Below, piece by piece: positions 52,255-61,353 of a stretch of DNA of 64,000 nt. Source of the stretch: Acanthosoma haemorrhoidale (taxonomy: Eukaryota; Arthropoda; Insecta; Hemiptera; Acanthosomatidae); assembly GCA_930367205.1 (NCBI GenBank), contig OV884015.1:104782509-104846508 (forward strand). Direction: 5' to 3'. A program made the position numbers and the translations under genes. The stretch's first letter is position 1. Every line of letters begins with the position of its first letter. The notes under the pieces are model-generated. The model worked only from the letters and a program-made list of their open reading frames with translations, was not told the DNA's origin and did no database searches.

Positions 52255-52571
52255 TAATAAACTAGATTGTACTGTTTCTCAGATAAAATGTGGACACTGA
52301 CTAGGCTTACCTCTGGTAAGGTGTTCATTCAATTGATGAGATTGTACTGGTTTTTAGCTACAATGAGGACATTGATGGGATGTATATCTCTGGTATGGTG
52401 CACCTCGATATGGAATTCAAAATTACCAGCTTCTACTGCTTTGTTGTGGCAATGAGGACCTCTTCAATGTGCTTCAATTTTCTGTTATGCTGTGGATTTA
52501 TATGATTCTTAAAAATAATGTGATACTTTGTAATTGGAATGAGGACATTGTTGAAACATTTCTAAATTAGG

Positions 52572-55500
52572 TTATACCTTATGTTGTGAGGTTATATGGA
52601 TCTTCAAATGATCAGCTCTCACGGCTTTGTAACTACAATGAGGACATTCATGGGGCTTTTCTCCAGTGTGTTTCGCCATTATATGACTCTTTAAATGAAT
52701 AGCCCGCACTGCTATGTAACTACAATGAGGACATTGATGGGGCTTTTCTCCAGTAAGGTGTGACGTTATATGATTCTTTAAATTATTAGGATGTACTCCT
52801 TTGTAGCTACAATGAGGACATTGAAGCGGTTTGTCTCCGGTATGGAGTGCTACCATATGATTTTTCAAATGATCAGCTCTTACTGTTTTGTATCTGCAAT
52901 GAGGGCATTGATGGGGCTTTTCTCCTGTATGTTTTGCCATAATATGATTTTTCAAATAATAAGATCGCACTGCTTTAAAGCTACAATGAGGACATTGATG
53001 GGACTTTTCTTCAGTATGTTGCGACGTTATATGGATCTTCAAATGATCAGCTCGTACTGCTTTGTAACTACAATGAGGACATTGATGGGGCTTTTCTCCG
53101 GTGTGTTTTGCCATTATATGACTTTTTAAATGAATAGCCCGTACTGCTATGTAACTACAATGAGGACATTGGTGGGGCTTTTCTCCAGTGTGTTTTGCCA
53201 TTATGTGATTGTTTAAAATACCAGGAAGTACTGATTTATAGCTGCAATAGTGGCATTGATGGGGTTTTTCACCTGTATGGTGGGCCATTATATGATTCTT
53301 TAAATTACTAGCAAGTACTGCTTTGTAGCTACAATGAGGACATTGATGGGGCTTTTCTCCTGTATGTTTTGCCATTATATGTTTCTCCAAATAATTAGAA
53401 TATGTTGCAATGTAACTACAATGAGGACATTGATGGGACTTTTCTCCTGTATGTTTTGCCGTTACATGGACCTTCAAATGATCAGCTCTCACTGCTTTGT
53501 AGCTACAATGAGGACATTGATGAGGCTTTTCTCCTGTATGGTGTACCATTACATGATTCTTCAAAGTTACAGCAAGTACTGCTTTATAGCTACAATGAGA
53601 ACATTGATGGGGCCTTTCTCCAGTATGTTTTGCCATAATATGATTCTTCAAATTACCAGCAAGTACTGATTTGTAGCTACAATGAGGGCACTGATGGGGC
53701 TTTTCTCCAGTATGGTGTGCCATTACATGATTCTTTAAATTATTAGCAAGTACTGCTTTGTAGCTACAATGAGGACATTGAAGGGGCCTTTCTCCTGTAT
53801 GTTTTGCCATTATATGTTTCTCCAAATAATTAGAATAAGCTGAACTGTAGCTACAATGAGGGCATTGATGGGGCTTTTCTCCTGTATGTTTTTCCATTAT
53901 ATGTTTCTTTAAAAAATATAATTGTTCTGCAGCTGAAGGACCTGAAACAACAATTAATATCAAAGAAATGGGATAAGAGTAACCATTGGGAAAAAAACTC
54001 AAGTGTCTCCTGTGTATTTTTATATTATTATAGGGGTAGTATATTCATATCTGTCCCCCATTCCAGTAGTCGTCTTCATAGGATTGCTTGAGGCAAACGC
54101 GGAAATGAATATAAAGATGAAAGAAAACAAAACAACTGTGGAGAAAAATGAAAACCAATTATTACTGAATTTAAAAGCAAAGTAAAAAAAAAAAAAGATT
54201 TCTTTTAATTATTTAACTATATTTCCCTATGTAATATTTAGATATCGAAAATGATACTAAAAGTTATAGAAATACAGTAATAGTGATCAAACAATATGCA
54301 TTGTATCCCATCTTGCCTGAGACTTCATGGGAACCATGGTAACCAACGATAAATATCGTTCTTTCCTACTTGGGCATCAAAGTCTTTGCTAACCATGTTT
54401 ATTGTGCTATAATTACAATCTGCCTTTTATAAGGCAATAAGTAATAAGATAAATGCTCTCATTCATACCATATTTACAGTTCATCATTCACTCACTCATT
54501 CATACAATTATTTACAGACAGCCCAGAGACCTCCCAAATCCACATGCGAAGAGAAAGCGGAGTTCTTGGGAAGTCCCCCACGCTCCTCCGTCAGCCACAT
54601 CACCGGATACTAGCCAGTGGAGGCTGACCAAGAGCGCGAGAGCCACAGACGCTCAGGACATGATTGGAGAAACTGGCCATTGTTAGGACTCCCACTGTCA
54701 CGCGTTTATAGCAGGTCACGAGGCCACTGCCGTTTCAGTCTCCGAGGAGGATTATAGGGATGAGTGGCGCAGTGCAATGACTGTGCTACAGGATTAGGGT
54801 GGTTGGAAAGGCTACTGTGGAATTTCATAAACTTGGAAGGGATGAGTTCTAGAATGTAGGGTATATTAAGATCGTTATGAAGGGTTTTGTTGCTGACATA
54901 ATAAGGGGCATTTACTATTGTTCTCAGGACTTTTGATTGAAAGGACAGGGAGTGGGCGGTGCCTGTGACTGCTCTCTGTTGCGAACGGCATCAGCGAAAG
55001 AGACAGAAGGCCTCAAATTTCTGGCTGGGCCGCTTCTTGTTACTGGCTTTTCCTCTTCTGGCTGACGACGTTGTTCTGTCCTGGACTTCAGTGTTCTGTA
55101 GGCCTCGCAGCCCTTGTAGTTGGCCAGATGTCCTTGGTGGCAAAGCACGCAGGCGATTTCAGGGGCTTTTTGCACAATTTGCTTTTGTGCTGCCCACTGC
55201 ACTTAACATACCTGGGAGGGTGGTGGCAGTAAGATTTTGTGTGCCCATATGCCTGACAGTTATGGCACTGGACGATATCGCGTTTGGGATACGGTTTTTC
55301 AACCTGTACCCTTGTGTAGTACAGGTTTGTTAGGTCGTATATCTTCTCGATTCCAGGTGTCCTCTCGAGATCGACAAAGAACAGTGATAATGCTGTTTTT
55401 ATTGTTTCATCCTGTTGCCTATCCTCACGCAACACGTTTGTTATTTGGCGAACTTTGTATCCGAGAGCTGAGAGTTCTTCTTCTATTTCGTCAGCTGGTG

Positions 55501-58500
55501 TGGTTGGGTGCAAATTTCTGATCACCACTCGGAGTGATCGTTCCTGCTTTAATTGGTAGGTGTGGAAGTCTGCCTTAGTTTCTCCTAAGTATTTAACTAT
55601 TGCTCGGTATGTTTCGGGAGTGTCCGGAGAAACTTTTGTGTCCCGGGACCGATTGAGGCACGTGTATTTGCCTGTACCTACAATTTTATTCAATTGGGTA
55701 CACATTAATTTAAAGTTATTAATATTACGCACGAATATTGCAGGTGGCTTGGGCTGAGTGGGCGTTTTGTTGACGTCCATTTCATCAGTTTGAATATTTT
55801 TCAACGCCTCAAAGGCATTGGGCGTGAAGAAAGGGGAAACTTCGACGGTGTCTTCTTTAGATGTGCTGGCCTGTGGAGTTATCTCTTCCATGGAACTAGC
55901 GGCAGAGGAGGTTATTTTTACGTTCCTGTTTGAACGTCTCGGTTTTCGCTTTACAGGCGATGGTGTCGGGGTTGGACCTAGTGACCTAGATTTTTTTTTT
56001 TTTTTTGTGACATCAGTTGTTGATAAAATCTTATTGTATCATAACAACGGTTTTTGTTTATAAATTAAATACGTCTTCCATTGGCGAGACACCGGGTCTT
56101 GGCTCTGAGCCACCAGACCCTTTGGCTCAGAAAGCCGATCACTTGATATTATCTCCGATCCGTGTATGGCTAAAGGTAAGGTGTCAAAAATGGCCGACTT
56201 CTCAGTCCGATATCACTTGTTGCACTAAACACAAATGAAACAAGCGATTCACTCACCTCCTGTGGGCTCCCTCGTGACCAGCTCACATAAATTGCCTGCT
56301 AGAACAATTTTATGTCTGACTGTGGCCTATAAGCGGTAGTAAACAGTATTTGAAGTACGAGCGAAGTAGAAAGCTGTAGTAAATAGTAGCGCATGCGCAA
56401 AAACTACTAACCATGTTAATTAAATAAATGCCGAGACATTGAGGTCATTGTAAAATGTACCCTTTTGTCTTTTACTTTAGTAAGAGCATGAATATTAACA
56501 ATAGTGATATTTTTTTTATCATTATTAGTGTGATTTTTTTTTAATTTTCTCCCATTTACAGGGTTGAACTCCATAGCGCACATACTTGCTATTAGTCTCA
56601 CAATGAATCCTGAAACATTACTTGCAGATAGGCATAGAATAATTCCTAAAAACCTATAAATATTATCTTCTGAATGCTGTTACACGCCAAATCTTTTGCG
56701 TTCCTACATATCAGCCTTGCCAGCTCCCAATCTATATAGAGTCCATTTCCTCAATGTTCCAAATTTAAGTACCTTACTTAATGCTAGCGCAGTTTGATCT
56801 GATTGTTACATCAGAGATAGTTTAGTAACTAGCTAATTAGCAAGGTAGTAATCACTGTGCCCAACCTGTTTGCTATCAATGAAGTGTCAAACCTATCAGT
56901 GATCCCCTACAATGTGATAAGATATATTGAGAAATTCTTTAATGAACTGGCAACTCACCATCGTCTGGGATAAGTTCTTCTTCTTTAAATTGGATTGGAC
57001 CATCTGCGAATATGAATCAGATATTACTAACTTATAAAAAATGAAATGTCTTAAGAGAAAGGTTAAACATATTTACTATAGCAATAATAGATGATTGCTA
57101 TTAATCCAGGACCAAGCTACTAGTCTGAAATACCTTAAGGCCCCTCTACAGATTGACCCAATATATTGGAAGGGTTGGCTTACAATGTCTGGCATTGCCT
57201 GCAGTTTTTCTCCCCATAGCAAAGAGAGCCAGTCTGCCCATGCAAGGATGTGCAGTTTATATCCTCCTATTGTCTGACTGGATTATCAATCAGGCCAATG
57301 TGTGGATGTGCAACTTTTGATCTCCATGTTGGTGGCCAATTCTTAGGTCGATGTGTAAAGGGGCCTTACAACATGGTTGACAAACGTAAGAATTCATATA
57401 CTGAGGAGTCCTTCAGTGAACTCACCATCATCCAGGATTTGCCCTTCTTTTGTTTTAAATTGGATTGCACCACCTGCAAATATAAGATATCACTTAAGCA
57501 TAAAAAAGGAAATGTCTTAAGAGAAAGCTAAAAATATTGATTATATCAGTAATGGAATATTATTGTCTGCAATCAACGGTGATGATCTCAAACCATGGTA
57601 TAAATTTTCGAGAATTCATATATTGAGAAATCCTTAAGTTTAGTGAACTCACCATCATCCAGAATTTCCTCTTGTTCTTCTATGAAATCCATTGGATTAC
57701 CTGTGAATATGAATAAGATATCACTTACTTATAAAAAATAAAATGTCTTAAGCGAATGGTAAAAATATTGATTATAACAGCAATGAAGAAATTGTTTGCA
57801 ATCAATGCTGGTTGACCACGCAGCGTGATATAAATTTGTGAGAATTCATATATTGAAAAATCCTTTAGTGAACTCACCAGCATCTAGGATTAGCTCTTCT
57901 TCTTCTTTATAATGCATTGGACTACCTGAGAATAAGAATAAGATATCACTTACTTATAAAAAATGAAAAGTCTGAAGAGATATATTAAAAATATTTACTA
58001 TAGCAATAATAGAACATAAAGATGATTGATATCAATGGAGTGCCACAAGTAATAGTCTGAATTACCATAAGGCCCCTCTACTCTACACATTGACCCAACA
58101 TATCGAGAGGGTTGGCTTGGAATGTCTTTGCTGGTGTTGGCTTTGAGAGCAGTTATTCTCCCCACATCAAAGAGAGCTAGTCTGCAGAATTAAGGGTGTG
58201 CAGGCAATATCCTCCTGTTGTGTGACTGGCCCAATATGTGGATGTGCAACTTTTTATCTTCATGTTGGCCGCCATCAAGGTTTGTAGCCAAGTTTGGGAC
58301 AATGTGTAGAGTGGTCTTTACAACATGGTAGATGTTTGTGAGAATTCATACATTAAGCAATCCTTTAGTTTAGTGAACTCACCATCATCCAGAATTTCCT
58401 CTTGTTCTTCTTTGAAATGTATTGGACCACCTGCGAAGAATATGAATAAGATATCACATACTTACAAAAAATGAAATATCTTACATGAATGGTAAAAATA

Positions 58501-61353
58501 TTGATTAAAGCAGCAATAAAACATTGATATGTTTGCAATCAATCCTGATGACCTCGCTACGTGATATAAATTTGTGAGAATTCATATATTGAAAAATTCT
58601 TTAGAAAACTCACCATCATCCAGGATTAGTTCTTCTTCTTCTTTAACTTGGATTGGACCACCTGCGAATAAGAATAAGACTTCACTTACTTATAAAAAAT
58701 GAAATTTCTTTAAGAGACAGGTAAAAATATTGGTCATAACAGTAATGTAACATTAAGATGTTTACAATCAATGCTGATGTGATCTCGCAAAATGGGATAC
58801 GTTTGTAAGGACTAATATATTGAGGTATGGTTTAGTGAACTCACCATCGTCCAGGAATAGTTCTTCTTTAATGTGGATTGGACCACCTGCCAAAATGAAT
58901 AAGGTAACACTTATTAATTAAAACAAAATGTTTTAAGAGAAAAGACAAATTATTAACAATAGCAGCAGTTAAATATTAAAATGTATGCTAGCAATGCAGT
59001 GCCATGGCTGAATTACCTCACAACATGGCAGACATTTGTATGATTACATGCATGGAGGAATGCTTTAGTGAACTCACCATCATTCAAGATTTGCCCTTCT
59101 TCTTCGAAATGCATTTGACCATCTGCGAATATGAATAAAAAAGATGTTAATTACTAAAAATAGATTGATATTAGCACTAATATGTTAGCTAACAATACTG
59201 AATAATCATGCAACATGGACAAAATTTTTGAGAAGTAAGCTAATGATGAAGAACTATTGTTCATTAACGAAATTATTCAAGCAGTCCAACTTAATATGCA
59301 TCTACCATAGATGATATAGGTTATAGAGGAAAGACATCTGGTAATGAGTCCCTCATAAAGAAGTATTACAATTTAGGACATAAACGATGTCTAGAGTAAG
59401 AACATTTAAAAATCAAATATTGCCAAATTAGTAAAAATCTGATGAAATATTCAAGGAAAAGCTTTAAACCCGTCATTTTGAGGCGGTAAAGCTTTCTTTT
59501 CTTTAAATTGATTGTGAGTTTTATATATAAGCGCAGTAAGTTAGGGAAAAGATTTACCATCAAGTATTGTTAAATAAAGTAATTACATGTGATCAGAACC
59601 CTAAAACTTAATTAACAAAACACAAACCCAAATTTCTATGCTTATTTTGAAAAAACCTACTTTTTTTAGTTGTTTTTTATAAATTTGTTGTTAGTCGCAT
59701 TGAACAATTGAAAAGACGTATCAAGTTTTGTTAAATAAAGTAATTACAAGTGACAAACATATATATTAAGGATCTTTACTCTAAAACCTACTTAACAAAA
59801 CCAAACCAAATTTCTATGCTTATTAGGAATAAACTTTTCCCATTCTTTCAATTCTTGTTTTATGACCTCAACACATTCATTTGTATCTGCATACATAAAC
59901 AATCAAAATCACAGTAAATCTTAGCAGGTGATCTCATGATCTTTCTATTTAATAATTACATTTACAATTTAGTATTTAAAATACATTTATAGATTTCAAT
60001 GTATTTTCAGAACTCTCTAACTAACCACTGATACAAGGTTCAAAAATCTCATTACTATTGCTGGTATGACTAGTTCTCTACTACTAAGGGGACAAATTTT
60101 TTTACAATGGAAAGGAGGGCACAAATGAATTGAAAAAAAAAATGTAAATAAAAAAAACATTTTATATTTTAATTATCCTTACTTGCCTATTAATTATTAT
60201 TTATATGAGTACTTATCTATTAAATGAAAAATTTTGTCAATCTATCTTATTCTAAAAATATATCGGAAATACCCTTCGTTTTGAATTTTACAAGTGATGC
60301 ACCATTGAAAACTGTTATTTCCCCTCATGATGTTTCAGACCATTCTTTAATACATTAAAAACATGTTTGGTCTCCGGTGCAGACCCTGCCGGGTCTGTGA
60401 ATATCAAATACCGAATCTAGACAAATGATGACATTAGATGCAAATAAGAATCTAGACAAATGATGACATTAGATGCAAATATGAATCTAGACAAATGATG
60501 ACATTAGATGCAAATATGAATCTAGACAAATGATGACATTAGATGCAAATATGAATCTAGACAAATGATGACATTAGATGCAAATATGAATCTAGACAAA
60601 TGATGACATTAGATGCAAATATGAATCTAGACAAATGATGACATTAGATGCAAATATGAATCTAGAACACAGCAGTGATGAAATATGGAGATATACAGAT
60701 TGGTTTACAAATATAGAACAGAGACACACAGAACACTTTCAGGAAGAGAACATACCTAATAAAAAAAGGCCTAAGATCCCTAAAGGAGGACAATTGGTCA
60801 TCAAAACTTAATAATGTTAATGTAAGGTCTTAGACTCTCAAGCTCAATGAAAAATATGTAGTTGTAACCTTTCCCGGCTGAGAAAGAAAGGAGTCCTCCA
60901 TTATTGGATCAACTGTGAATATCAGTATGCAGACCTAGTGCCTTCCCATTATAAATTTAACAGTAACAACCAAGAATTTAGGGGTAGAAAACCATGACAC
61001 CTGGGCACTTCCAACTTTTCCCAGCTTTAAAATAACGGTTAAAATAAGCATAAGACACTGATGTCGTCAATAACTTGAGCCAAAATAATTTCTAACAAAA
61101 GAATAATCACTATTAGACAGCTAGAGAAGTGATCAACTGATAACACATTTGATTGAGATAGGACAGGTCAATTTTTAAATTAACAGAACCATCTTTACTA
61201 AACAATAAAATAAGTTGAGCAGTAGATATGAGTTTTCTTGCTGATAAAGAAAAGAATCCTCCATTATTGGAGCAAAAAGTTATTTGATATTATATGAATA
61301 ATTTCGCAAAGAGAAATTGAATGCACAAATGTTATTTAACCTGCTATATCCAT
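52572..61353 (-). CDS. C2H2 zinc-finger gene 3 (15 fingers, microexon N-terminus, possibly damaged)
   Basis: Finger exon 53941-52572, starting after acceptor TTGTTTCAG with G-P-S-A-A-E-Q. A headless finger (L-Y-F-L-K-K-H-I-M-E-K-H) precedes 15 C-X2-C-X12-H fingers with T-G-E-K-P-H linkers, ending T-S-Q-H-K-V. Finger 13 uses H-X3-H (H-I-T-S-H). Eight microexons lie upstream (59121-56959). A diverged exon 2 (59886 to about 59833: T-N-E-C-V-E-V-I-K-Q-E-L-K-E-W) has acceptor ATGCAG but no GT at the conserved donor. A diverged exon 1 is at 61353-61341 (ATG GAT ATA GCA G, donor GTTAAA). The finger exon is the best preserved part. Either a different donor or another start exon is used, or the 5' end is decaying. 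A jockey LINE and two MITEs lie in its introns. It differs from genes 1 and 2 more than they differ from each other. Confidence 0.65.
54706..54945 (-). pseudogene. Jockey-type ORF2, C-terminal tail only
   Basis: Reads V-L-R-T-I-V-N-A-P-Y-Y-V-S-N, later N-I-P-Y-I-L-E, H-P-N-P-V-A and R-R-L-K-R-Q-W-P-R-D-L-L before TAA (54708-54706). This matches the conserved C-terminus of jockey ORF2 after the RT. It follows ORF1 without the roughly 800 codons that should lie between. Confidence 0.72.
54950..56013 (-). pseudogene. Jockey-type ORF1 (nucleic-acid-binding protein), two frameshifts
   Basis: The best open part is 55891-55088. It has a Pro-rich N-terminus, then a PRE_C2HC-like domain (Y-R-A-I-V-K-Y-L near 55610; V-V-I-R-N-L-H-P-T-T-P near 55525), then zinc knuckles (C-H-N-C-Q-A-Y-G-H-T-K-S-Y-C near 55262). 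The frame breaks near 55175 and continues at 55202-54924 (C-V-L-C-H-Q-G-H, F-A-D-A-V-R-N). Upstream codons in frame (P-T-P-T-P-S-P-V-K-R-K) lead to an A16 run at 56006-55991. An ATG at 56013 would connect if the run had one more A. The ORF1 role in these LINEs is RNA binding during target-primed reverse transcription. Confidence 0.75.
57138..57365. mobile_element. MITE 1 in gene 3 intron (PIF/Harbinger-like)
   Basis: About 228 bp with terminal inverted repeats AGGCCCCTCTACA / TGTAAAGGGGCC, flanked by TTA on both sides (57135-57137, 57366-57368). A paralogous intron at about 59010-59030 shows the empty site (ATTACCTCACAACATGG). A 3-bp TTA/TWA duplication suggests PIF/Harbinger. Confidence 0.65.
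58070..58317. mobile_element. MITE 2 in gene 3 intron (PIF/Harbinger-like)
   Basis: About 248 bp, clearly related to MITE 1 (AGGCCCCTCTACTCTACACA ... GTGTAGAGTGGTCT), at the same relative place in another intron copy, flanked by ATA and TTA. Ends have mutated. Confidence 0.6.
59122..60412. other. Introns of gene 3 around exon 2
   Basis: Diverged relatives of the gene 0-2 introns: 59425-59560 matches 7240-7330, and 60000-60110 matches 7600-7700. Two AT-rich near-repeats lie at 59560-59700 and 59720-59840. Apart from exon 2 at 59833-59886, nothing coding is seen. Confidence 0.45.
60413..60665. repeat. Minisatellite, 35-bp unit, seven copies
   Basis: Seven full units of 35 bp starting GAATCTAGACAAATGATGAC (60413, 60448, 60483, 60518, 60553, 60588, 60623) plus about 8 bp of an eighth. 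Units are almost identical; the first differs at its end (AAATAAG for AAATATG). It lies in intron 1 of gene 3 and is missing from intron 1 of genes 0-2. Confidence 0.92.
60666..61340. other. Intron 1 of gene 3
   Basis: Diverged from 7930-8420, 20830-21300 and 36730-37220 but still alignable (CTATTAGACAGCTAGAGAAG). Nothing coding seen. Confidence 0.45.

Larger units (their letters stand above)
54400..56230 (-). mobile_element. Jockey-type LINE, ORF2 mostly deleted
   Basis: On the minus strand: 5' UTR (56230 to about 56015), ORF1 (56013 to about 54950), then directly the last 75 or so codons of ORF2 (about 54945-54706), then a 3' UTR to about 54400. Endonuclease and RT are missing. It lies in the gene 3 intron between the microexons and the finger exon, in the same orientation as the gene. 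Confidence 0.72.
56959..59121 (-). other. Gene 3 microexon array (8 exons)
   Basis: In transcription order: 59121-59077 (45 nt, G-Q-M-H-F-E-E-E-G-Q-I-L-N-D), 58886-58845 (42, G-P-I-H-I-K-E-E-L-F-L-D-D), 58661-58614 (48, G-P-I-Q-V-K-E-E-E-E-L-I-L-D-D), 58430-58383 (48, G-P-I-H-F-K-E-E-Q-E-E-I-L-D-D), 57925-57878 (48, G-S-P-M-H-Y-K-E-E-E-E-L-I-L-D-A), 57700-57653 (48, N-P-M-D-F-I-E-E-Q-E-E-I-L-D-D), 57473-57426 (48, G-A-I-Q-F-K-T-K-E-G-Q-I-L-D-D) and 57003-56959 (45, G-P-I-Q-F-K-E-E-E-L-I-P-D-D). All have AG acceptors, GTGAG donors, phase 1 and lengths divisible by three, although sequence and length differ. Psi-K-x-E is kept in four, weak in one, lost in three. Confidence 0.75.

Noticed and set aside
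54003..54185. 60-codon plus-strand frame followed by an A-run at 54184
   Set aside because: It looks like a processed copy tail at first, but there is no domain and no matching source. It lies in the gene 3 intron next to the finger exon.
60413..60665. CRISPR-like array
   Set aside because: The 35-bp units are directly adjacent with no unique spacers. It is a minisatellite in an intron.
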